Positions 1-5,179 of a stretch of 5,179 nt of DNA are shown piece by piece (position 1 is the first letter of the stretch; the number at the start of each line of letters is the position of its first letter). Made by a program: the position numbers and the translations under genes. The notes under the pieces are model-generated. The model was not told where the DNA came from. It worked only from the letters and a program-made list of their open reading frames with translations, and did not search any database. This DNA comes from Clostridiales bacterium (GTDB lineage Bacteria > Bacillota > Clostridia > Oscillospirales > CAG-382), in assembly GCA_003343885.1 (NCBI GenBank), contig QAKH01000039.1:1-5179 (forward strand), read 5' to 3'.

Positions 1-1
1 G

Positions 2-412
2 GTCACGGAAAATCTACAGGTGGTGATACGCCCCAGCCGAAGTGGAGAACTTACCATCGCGGAGATTGACCATCAACTGGAATCTCTGGCCCAGGAATTT
101 GATGCCGCCCTTATCACTGTAGCCTCCGGCAATAGTGCCGACTACACTGAACGTTTCAAGGCGATCTTTGCCCAGCAAGCAGAACTGAAAGCCAAACGCG
201 CTGAGCTGGAACAACAGCAAGCAGAAGATACCGAATTGACCAGCCACATGGAGCTGGCCGCAGACGCTCTGGAGCTGGCCGGTACAGCCATTGCTGAATG
301 GGACGAATACCAAATTCGTGCGTTGGTAGAGTCTGTCAGGATATTGTCTAAAGATGAAATACTGGTGCGGCTGAAAAGCGGGATCGAGAAAATTGAAAGA
401 TTACAGAAGTAG
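2..412 (+). CDS. Large serine recombinase, C-terminal fragment (5' end outside window)
   Basis: The reading frame is already open at position 2 and ends at the TAG at 410-412, so only the last 136 codons are present. A GTG at 20 is in frame but is internal, because the frame continues upstream without a stop and there is no ribosome binding site. The visible part is a long charged coiled-coil segment (YTERFKAIFAQQAELKAKR, then ELEQQQAED), followed by WDEYQIRALVESVRILSKDE and a final VRLKSGIEKIE. This pattern is typical of the extreme C-terminus of large serine recombinases from Bacillota integrative elements (TnpX-like and related), where the coiled coil controls integration versus excision. 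The catalytic serine domain and zinc ribbon are not in the window. The protein would cut and rejoin DNA at attachment sites of a mobile element. The stop lies exactly where the IS3 remnant begins, so the last residues may have been altered by that junction. Family assignment is by recognition of the tail only. Confidence 0.8.
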   Translation, partial: VTENLQVVIRPSRSGELTIAEIDHQLESLAQEFDAALITVASGNSADYTERFKAIFAQQAELKAKRAELEQQQAEDTELTSHMELAADALELAGTAIAEWDEYQIRALVESVRILSKDEILVRLKSGIEKIERLQK

Positions 413-744
413 ACATAGCTCATGAACGCTATAAGTATTATCTAACTGATGGTAGAGATTTTCCAAAATGGAAAGTTTCTTTTGCGGGGGAACATTTTCT
501 AAGCATTGAGAAAGGCGGATGATTTCCATTTCATGTTCCAGTTTCGTTAACCGTCTTGAAATGACATCAAACTCCTTTGGTGTGTAGGTGCGGTTTGTCC
601 CTTGGATGGAACAGTACTCCTTCCGCCAGCGGTAAAGTGCTCCTTGGGCACTGTGCAGCTCATGGGCGAGAGATTTAATGGATTCTCCGTTTTGATAACG
701 CCAAGCTGCCTTGGTTTTAAATTCGAATGGATATTTTTTGGCAT
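413..744 (-). pseudogene. IS3-family OrfA-type transposase remnant, frameshifted and 3'-truncated
   Basis: Read on the minus strand, an ATG at 744-742 preceded by AAGGAG (758-753, 8-base spacing) starts MPKN. If one extra A is supplied in the A6 run at 739-734, the frame becomes MPKKYPFEFKTKAAWRYQNG, followed by ESIKSLAHELHSAQGALYRW and RKEY. This is the classic helix-turn-helix start of IS3 OrfA proteins. A leucine-zipper-like stretch (FDVISRRLTKLEHEMEIIRL) and the segment KKLSILENLYHQLDNTYSVH follow. The restored frame has no stop from there to HELC at about 413. It then runs into recombinase sequence and stops at 403-401. The DDE catalytic part (OrfB), expected to follow, is absent. The gene is therefore broken twice: a one-base deletion near the start and loss of the 3' end. 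Programmed -1 slippage on the A run could in principle restore the frame, but without a catalytic domain the element cannot move itself. Family identity is from motif recognition. Confidence 0.82.
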
Positions 745-752
745 AGCACCAT

Positions 753-758
753 CTCCTT
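753..758 (-). promoter_or_regulatory. Ribosome binding site of the IS3 OrfA remnant
   Basis: AAGGAG on the minus strand sits 8 bases before the ATG at 744. It fixes that ATG as the original transposase start and so shows that the frame break occurs within the first few codons. A longer reading from the GTG at 804 has no comparable site. Confidence 0.6.
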
Positions 759-804
759 GCGTTAAGATATTGCTATTATAATGAATATCTTCCTTCGAAA
801 CCAC

Positions 805-833
805 TCGACGTAAAATCGTAAATCTGATATACT
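805..833 (+). promoter_or_regulatory. Vegetative (sigma-A type) promoter of the STAND gene, extended -10
   Basis: A -35 like TCGACG (805-810, four of six to TTGACA) is followed by a 17-base spacer and TATACT (828-833, five of six to TATAAT). A TG at 825-826 gives an extended -10 (TGATATACT). A transcript would start near 840 and carry a leader of about 70 bases. The hexamers, spacing and TGn extension are the same as in the phosphatase promoter at 4689-4717. Two CGTAAA boxes lie between the -35 and -10, so a bound protein there could block transcription. This is a sequence prediction only. Confidence 0.6.
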
Positions 834-896
834 GAAAAGCAATGGCAAATATGTCTTAAAATTGCTCTGAACTTATTTGAAAAATCAGTTTTACGT
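808..896. repeat. CGTAAA boxes forming a gapped inverted repeat over the promoter and leader
   Basis: CGTAAA occurs at 809-814 and again at 817-822 as a direct repeat with 8-base period, and in inverted form (TTTACG) at 890-895. The left arm ACGTAAAA (808-815) with CTGAT (824-828) corresponds to the right arm ATCAGTTTTACGT (884-896) once an 8-base insertion is removed. The left arm lies mainly upstream of the predicted transcript start, so the pair acts, if at all, at the DNA level rather than as an RNA hairpin. It could be an operator that loops promoter to leader, the trace of a mobile-element end, or chance in AT-rich DNA. Confidence 0.35.
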
Positions 897-897
897 T

Positions 898-903
898 AGG
901 AGG
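898..903 (+). promoter_or_regulatory. Ribosome binding site deciding the STAND start
   Basis: AGGAGG is a perfect Shine-Dalgarno core. It is only 2 bases from the ATG at 906 but 8 bases from the in-frame GTG at 912. Normal spacing favours the GTG as the true start. Confidence 0.75.
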
Positions 904-911
904 AAATGGAA

Positions 912-3900
912 GTGTCTAAAATTAACCAAATACAGACGGCTATTTTATCTCTTGGTTCTGGTGCATATCAAAAACTGATGGATTCGTATGTTATGAAAAA
1001 GTATGGTTTTTCAAATATTATGCCTTTGGGATCACATTCTGGAACCAATAAAGTGACAAAAGGAACTCCGGATTCATTTGTACAGTGTGCAGATGGGCGT
1101 TTTATTCTAATTGCTCATGGTTCTGTGGAAAATCACGCATACAACAAAGTCAAAGCGGATATCTTAAGCTGCTTAGATACGGCAAAAACAGGGATACCTA
1201 TTGAAGATATTTCACAGATTATTTGTTGTCATACATCGACAAATTTTACCCCAGGGCAGGTAAAAAAGCTTTGCTCATATTTTGAGAACACAATTCTAAT
1301 TGGACTCGGAGAGGTATCTTTCGACTTGTATCTTAAGTATCCTGATCTTGCTAAAGACCACTTAAATATTGACATTGATACCCACCAGATTTTTAGCCTT
1401 GAAAGTTTTCTTACATATTTTTCATACAATCCATATTCAACATCTCTTGATATGCCATTGTTGTGCAGAGAGCAAGAGCTGGAATACATCGATCATGTAC
1501 TAAATGAAAGAGATGTGATTTTGCTTTCCGGACCCGCTGGAGTAGGAAAGACACGTCTCGCACTTGAAAGTGCGAAAATATTTGCGGAAAGTAACAACTA
1601 TGATTTAAAGATTATCCGCTCAAATGGGAAAACGATTTATCAGGACTTAGTGGCGGCTTTTCCGGATGAAAGCAATTATATGGTTGTGGTTGATGATGCG
1701 GATCAGCTTACAGAACTTCGCTACCTACTTGAACTTTCTGCAAATAATCAGAGATATCATGCTGTAAAAATTATTATTACAGTCAGAGACTATGCCAGAG
1801 AAAAGTTGCTGAAAGCAATAAGAACTGTGCTTATTCCCAACCAATACGAAGTTCATGCGCTATCAGATGATAGTGTTACAAAAGTCTTGTCAGACAATCT
1901 TGGCATCCAAAATGATCGCGTATTGGAACAAATAAAGATTATTGCCAAAGGTAACATTCGCTTGGCGATTATGGCCGGAATGTGTGCCCTTAATGGGAAA
2001 TTTGGGTCCATACAAAATGCATTTGATATATTTAACGACTATTATGGAGATATAATTGATAAATTTGACAGGAATGAAATCCTCGTTGCTGCCATTATTG
2101 CTTTTTTTGATAAGTTTAATTTGAAGGAAACTGAGCTCCCATTTAATATTGCATTGCAGCACGGGATAAGCACAGTGCAATTTCGAGATATGTGCTTATC
2201 GTTGCACCGCAAAGAGGTTATTAGTATTTTTGATGACAAAGCAGTAAAATTCGAGAATCAAAATCTCAGAGATTACTTATTGTATTACGCATTTTTTAAA
2301 GAAAAGTGGCTATCACCCTGTGATTTGATATGCCAAGCGTTTCCCACATATAAGAACAGAGTTGTATTTGCATTTAACACGTTAGTTCGTTTATTCAATT
2401 CCCCAGAGAATATTGCGTTCATCGAAGGAGAGATCAGAGCAGCGTGGACGAAGGTGAAAAAACTGCCTACAGCTACTGCTTTTGAATTTGTCGCAACATT
2501 CTATAATGCTATCCCGGATGAGGCACTATTGTATTTGAAGAAGAAGATAGACACGCTTCCGGAAGCCCATGCAGACATGCTCAAATATGACTTTGAGAAA
2601 CATAAAAATTATCACACGATTCGCTCAGAAATAATCAGCATTTTGATTGGGTTCAAATACACAGATTATTTTATAGATGCTATTCAGCTTGCACTGTATT
2701 GTTTTGAAAGAGATAATAGCGAGCCAATGGATATCTACTTTTTGTTTGGAGAACGGTGGGGAATTGGTCTCAATTCCTATAAGCGCGGATATGCTGAGGA
2801 GCGCGTCCTGCTTAAGCAATTGCAGGAGTATCACAAGGAAAATCACTCCATTTTATCATCTTATTGCTTAATATTTGCCGCAGAATATTCGCTGAGAACG
2901 CAATACTCCGCAACAGAATGGAATTATGATAAATCGACGATCTATCAACTGGGGGTGGTGGCTTGCGATGAAGTCTTTGAACTCCGTTCGTTGGCACTGG
3001 AGTCTCTTTTCTCAGTGATCAGCGATTCTCCGGTTCGGAAATATGCCGTTACAATGATGTTAGAATACCCAGTTTATTCGGCATCCGAATTCGATGAACA
3101 GGTTATCGCTCATGATGTAAGTATACTTGATGCCATTTTCCCCCGACCAATAGATACAACGGATTTTTCAATTTGCGAAATACTCCATCATTTTGAAGAT
3201 GTCTGTATCGCGCAGGGAATTGATTGGCCTGCCTCCCTTCCAAAGAGTAATCAGAATAGCACATACAGACTTTATACCACATTGAGTAAGGAGTGCCTTC
3301 GAAAGGGCGATAAAATAGAGAATGTTGAGTCGCGGCGTGTAGATGCTATTGAGCAGATGGCGGTTAATGCGTCTTTGCAAGAATTGGATTGCTTGTGGGA
3401 GATGCTCAGGTCTGAAGTAACGGAGAGTAGCAGTAGGGATCGCTGGATCATAGGAAATGGAATTGGAATCCTATTTTCAAAACTTGCACAGTATGATGCA
3501 TCCAAATTTGTTAATTGCTGCAAAGCCTATATCGATCACCAGACACCGTATTGTGATGAGCGATACAGTATCATCAACGGGTTGATAAAGGTGTTGGGAT
3601 ACGCCAGAGCAGTTGAATTTGTTAACTGTTCGACCTTTGGTGAGAAGAATCATTGGTTAGCAATACTATACGATTTTGTCCCGGATGAGTACATTGATAC
3701 CGGTCTCATTGAAAAGATAATGGAATGTTTAAGAGGGAGGGGGGTTAGAGAGCATTATACGGTTTCTCTTAAAACTGTTCTAAGAATTAATGGGAAGTTT
3801 CCGGGATATCTCAAAAGATATATGGTGGAACTGAATAATCTGGGGGAGAAAAACCCGCATCTGTTATCGGGCTTTTTATTCCGCGTAGGGCATGGTGAAT

Positions 3901-4622
3901 GTATTGGTACGAAAGAACTAGTCGAATACTTTAGGGGAGATATTAATGTTTTATGTACAGCATATATCTATGCACATCAAGGAAGATCCTACTATGATTT
4001 TGACGGCGAACTTTTTTCAGAATTAATACGAGGTAACCCTGAGTTCTTGGCAGACTATGTGCATAAAGTTGCGGGGAAGCAGATTGGGAGAGACGGATGG
4101 CATGCTCTAAATTTTTTGTGGCAGCAAGATGACTATCTGAAGCTAATCTCTATCGTAATGGAGTGTCTAAAAAACGCAACAAAACCATTTTTTACATGGA
4201 ATTCCTTAGCGGAGGACCTACTGAGTTCACCTATAAATATGCCGTTAGTTAATAAACGGCGTAATGAGTGGATCAAGTATTATGTCGAAGCAAATTGTTA
4301 TGATGGAGAGTCAATGCGCTTTTTGTTTGGGATCGTCTGTAATTTGCCGGAAGAACAACGATTACCCGCGATTGTAACGTTTTGCCAATGCAATCCCGCT
4401 TTTGAGGCATTTCGAAGCATTTATATAATACCAACACATGCCTCTTGGAGTGGTAGCGAAGTTCCAATTTTAGAACAACACATTGCATTTTTGAGTGAAA
4501 TTAAAGATAGCTTGAGAGGAATGCAATTCGTTGAACATAGGGCGCATATATCTGAGAAAATTCGGAATTTACAAGAGAGAAAAGAAGACGTACTGTTGAG
4601 AGAATTCCTGGAAGAGAGATGA
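912..4622 (+). CDS. Large STAND-type P-loop NTPase with degenerate N-terminal nuclease-like domain; candidate antiphage protein
   Basis: The product is 1236 residues from the GTG at 912 (1238 from the ATG at 906); residues here are counted from the GTG. Residues 1 to about 90 resemble the restriction-endonuclease-like domain found at the front of many STAND proteins: a helix with SGAYQKLMDSYVMKK, then GTNKVTKGTPD (Asp54) and a strand GRFILIAHGS. The usual Glu-X-Lys of PD-(D/E)XK nucleases is replaced by Ala68-His69-Gly70, and the helix acid is Gly15, so cutting activity is doubtful. A linker ends in LLCREQEL (Arg186-Glu187), the usual entry to AAA/STAND modules. Walker A is GPAGVGKT (207-214, Lys213), Walker B is VVVDDAD (258-264), and sensor-like Arg292 lies in IIITVRD. 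GNIRLA (347-352) matches the lid motif, and a winged-helix-like part spans about 388-463. The last 770 residues look helical, without a recognised domain; FVNC recurs at 866 and 903. There is no signal peptide or membrane segment, so it is probably cytosolic. By analogy with Avs/AVAST proteins, the C-terminus would sense a phage protein and the NTPase would oligomerise; this is inference. It is a single-gene unit with its own promoter and terminator, and is AT-richer than the phosphatase gene, suggesting transfer. Confidence 0.85.
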   Translation: MSKINQIQTAILSLGSGAYQKLMDSYVMKKYGFSNIMPLGSHSGTNKVTKGTPDSFVQCADGRFILIAHGSVENHAYNKVKADILSCLDTAKTGIPIEDISQIICCHTSTNFTPGQVKKLCSYFENTILIGLGEVSFDLYLKYPDLAKDHLNIDIDTHQIFSLESFLTYFSYNPYSTSLDMPLLCREQELEYIDHVLNERDVILLSGPAGVGKTRLALESAKIFAESNNYDLKIIRSNGKTIYQDLVAAFPDESNYMVVVDDADQLTELRYLLELSANNQRYHAVKIIITVRDYAREKLLKAIRTVLIPNQYEVHALSDDSVTKVLSDNLGIQNDRVLEQIKIIAKGNIRLAIMAGMCALNGKFGSIQNAFDIFNDYYGDIIDKFDRNEILVAAIIAFFDKFNLKETELPFNIALQHGISTVQFRDMCLSLHRKEVISIFDDKAVKFENQNLRDYLLYYAFFKEKWLSPCDLICQAFPTYKNRVVFAFNTLVRLFNSPENIAFIEGEIRAAWTKVKKLPTATAFEFVATFYNAIPDEALLYLKKKIDTLPEAHADMLKYDFEKHKNYHTIRSEIISILIGFKYTDYFIDAIQLALYCFERDNSEPMDIYFLFGERWGIGLNSYKRGYAEERVLLKQLQEYHKENHSILSSYCLIFAAEYSLRTQYSATEWNYDKSTIYQLGVVACDEVFELRSLALESLFSVISDSPVRKYAVTMMLEYPVYSASEFDEQVIAHDVSILDAIFPRPIDTTDFSICEILHHFEDVCIAQGIDWPASLPKSNQNSTYRLYTTLSKECLRKGDKIENVESRRVDAIEQMAVNASLQELDCLWEMLRSEVTESSSRDRWIIGNGIGILFSKLAQYDASKFVNCCKAYIDHQTPYCDERYSIINGLIKVLGYARAVEFVNCSTFGEKNHWLAILYDFVPDEYIDTGLIEKIMECLRGRGVREHYTVSLKTVLRINGKFPGYLKRYMVELNNLGEKNPHLLSGFLFRVGHGECIGTKELVEYFRGDINVLCTAYIYAHQGRSYYDFDGELFSELIRGNPEFLADYVHKVAGKQIGRDGWHALNFLWQQDDYLKLISIVMECLKNATKPFFTWNSLAEDLLSSPINMPLVNKRRNEWIKYYVEANCYDGESMRFLFGIVCNLPEEQRLPAIVTFCQCNPAFEAFRSIYIIPTHASWSGSEVPILEQHIAFLSEIKDSLRGMQFVEHRAHISEKIRNLQERKEDVLLREFLEER

Positions 4623-4629
4623 TTTTTTG

Positions 4630-4676
4630 AAAGGGCTCCATTTCCCGAATATTATATCGAGAAACGGAGCCCTTTT
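4630..4676 (+). terminator. Rho-independent terminator after the STAND gene
   Basis: AAAGGGCTCC (4630-4639) pairs perfectly with GGAGCCCTTT (4666-4675), and the right arm runs into a short T tract (4673-4676). Pairing continues inward after an A-C mismatch (TTTC 4641-4644 with GAAA 4661-4664) and after one more mismatch (CGA 4646-4648 with TCG 4657-4659), leaving a small AT loop. The hairpin starts 8 bases after the stop codon, so it clearly ends the STAND transcript and isolates it from the phosphatase gene. The T tract is short and interrupted (TTTTATATATTTT). Confidence 0.88.
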
Positions 4677-4688
4677 ATATATTTTCTT

Positions 4689-4717
4689 TCGACGGACAGG
4701 GCCTCATTTGCTATACT
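4689..4717 (+). promoter_or_regulatory. Promoter of the phosphatase gene, extended -10
   Basis: TCGACG (4689-4694) and TATACT (4712-4717) are separated by 17 bases, with TG at 4709-4710 giving TGCTATACT. The layout is base-for-base the same in its key elements as the STAND promoter. The transcript would start near 4724 and have a leader of about 28 bases. It lies just downstream of the STAND terminator, so the phosphatase gene is transcribed independently. Confidence 0.62.
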
Positions 4718-4736
4718 TAAAGCAAAGATAATAGTT

Positions 4737-4741
4737 GGGAG
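4737..4741 (+). promoter_or_regulatory. Ribosome binding site of the phosphatase gene
   Basis: GGGAG lies 10 bases before the ATG at 4752. That is slightly long but acceptable, and there is no other start codon in frame nearby that fits the conserved N-terminus. Confidence 0.5.
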
Positions 4742-4751
4742 ACACCACGAT

Positions 4752-5179
4752 ATGAAGAAAATTCTATTCGTTTGCCATGGAAATATCTGCCGCAGTCCGA
4801 TGGCGGAGTATGTCATGAAGGACTTAGTAGAAAAAGCCGGTTTGGCAGCACAGTTCCATATAGAGTCTGCCGCCACCAGCCGCGAGGAGATAGGCAACCC
4901 CGCCTATCCTCCGGCACGGCGCAAGCTGGCAGAGCACGGGATCGCCTGCGGCGGCCACGCGGCGCGGCAGCTTACCAAAAGCGATTACAAGGAATTCGAC
5001 CTGCTCATCGGCATGGATCAGGCAAACCTCCGGAATATGCACCGCATCTGCGGTGGTGACCCAGATGGCAAGATACATCTGCTGCTGGACTACACCCGTC
5101 ATCCCAGCGATGTAGCCGACCCGTGGTACACCGACGATTTTGAGGCCACATGGAGGGACGTGCTTGCGGGATGTCAGGG
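4752..5179 (+). CDS. Low-molecular-weight protein tyrosine phosphatase (3' end outside window)
   Basis: The frame runs open from the ATG at 4752 to the window end, giving 142 complete codons of a family that is usually about 150-160 residues, so only a few residues are missing. It begins MKKILFVCHGNICRSPMAEY, with the signature CX5R loop: nucleophile Cys8 and phosphate-binding Arg14 followed by Ser15. The general-acid motif DPWY is at 123-126 (Asp123). Between them are the family strand segment IESAAT and the DLLIGMD motif. The enzyme removes phosphate from protein tyrosine in the cytosol by a cysteinyl-phosphate intermediate. Residue 12 is Ile, as in tyrosine-specific members; the arginine phosphatase YwlE has Thr at this place, so protein-arginine phosphatase activity is unlikely. 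Codons after about position 4860 are GC-rich, unlike the STAND gene, which suggests that this is resident chromosome. Its physiological substrate cannot be told from the sequence, and no capsule or kinase gene is visible beside it. Confidence 0.95.
   Translation, partial: MKKILFVCHGNICRSPMAEYVMKDLVEKAGLAAQFHIESAATSREEIGNPAYPPARRKLAEHGIACGGHAARQLTKSDYKEFDLLIGMDQANLRNMHRICGGDPDGKIHLLLDYTRHPSDVADPWYTDDFEATWRDVLAGCQ

Larger units (their letters stand above)
413..800 (-). mobile_element. IS3-family insertion sequence remnant
   Basis: This is the stretch between the recombinase stop and the promoter of the STAND gene, explained mainly by the broken OrfA. One edge, at about 413, is sharp: OrfA-like coding is replaced at once by recombinase sequence. 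The other edge is uncertain. I could not find matching terminal inverted repeats or a target duplication, so the outer boundary near 800 is only the point where the next gene's promoter begins. A minus-strand TATAAT at 780-775 could be the old transposase -10, but no good -35 lies upstream. The rest of the leader (745-800) holds only the transposase ribosome binding site. Confidence 0.55.

Noticed and set aside
775..782. Overlapping TATAAT on both strands (ATTATAAT)
   Set aside because: Neither strand has an acceptable -35 at 16-18 bases, so I do not call it a promoter. At most it is the -10 of the dead transposase.
547..804. Minus-strand reading frame from a GTG at 804 through MPKNIHS
   Set aside because: It is the wrong frame of the IS3 OrfA remnant. 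The peptide after the A run has no transposase character, while the shifted frame is clearly OrfA-like.
842..859. Five-codon leader peptide (ATG GCA AAT ATG TCT TAA) in the STAND leader
   Set aside because: There is no convincing ribosome binding site and no attenuator-type hairpin follows it, so chance is the simpler explanation.
1229..4488. Several short minus-strand and offset open frames inside the STAND gene
   Set aside because: None has a ribosome binding site or recognisable protein features, and all lie within one long intact coding frame.
4623..4751. Small RNA gene or attachment site between the STAND gene and the phosphatase
   Set aside because: The stretch is fully explained by a terminator hairpin, a promoter and a ribosome binding site. 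No repeat of another window segment beyond the promoter hexamers was found.
4824..5102. Minus-strand and alternate plus-strand open frames in the phosphatase region
   Set aside because: They overlap the clear low-molecular-weight phosphatase frame with its CX5R and DPWY motifs; they are by-products of GC-rich coding sequence.
4752..5179. Protein-arginine phosphatase (YwlE-like) identity for the phosphatase
   Set aside because: The signature loop is CHGNICRS with Ile, where YwlE has the specificity-determining Thr, so a tyrosine phosphatase is the better call.

Overview
The window looks like a stretch of a Bacillota genome, probably a gut-type Clostridia member. This rests on the style of the recombinase tail and IS3 remnant, strong AGGAGG-type ribosome binding sites, and an AT-rich cargo gene next to a GC-richer chromosomal-looking gene. 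It is an inference from sequence style, not a database match.

Layout from left to right. (1) Positions 2-412, plus strand, hold the C-terminal end of a large serine recombinase, cut by the window start. (2) Positions about 413-744, minus strand, hold a decayed IS3-family OrfA-type transposase. It has lost its 3' part at the junction with the recombinase, and it has a one-base frameshift in an A6 run just after its start codon. (3) Positions 805-903 hold a regulatory region: an extended -10 promoter, three CGTAAA boxes forming a partial inverted repeat, and a perfect Shine-Dalgarno. (4) Positions 912-4622 hold the dominant gene. It encodes a 1236-residue multidomain STAND-type P-loop NTPase with an N-terminal restriction-endonuclease-like domain whose catalytic residues look degenerate, and a very long helical C-terminal region. 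(5) A strong rho-independent terminator follows at 4630-4676. (6) A second promoter at 4689-4717 drives a low-molecular-weight protein tyrosine phosphatase from 4752, which runs off the window end.

How the parts fit. The STAND gene has its own promoter, leader, ribosome binding site and terminator, so it is a self-contained single-gene unit. It lies beside recombination debris (recombinase tail plus IS remnant) and just upstream of a housekeeping-type phosphatase gene with visibly higher GC. Its architecture (N-terminal effector-like domain, central NTPase switch, long helical C-terminus) is that of the Avs/AVAST-like and related STAND antiphage proteins. The most interesting reading is therefore a solitary candidate phage-defence gene carried in on, or next to, an integrative element. 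The antiphage role is inferred; the NTPase and domain order are read from the sequence. A notable side observation is that the STAND and phosphatase promoters share identical -35 and -10 hexamers, identical spacing and the TGn extension.
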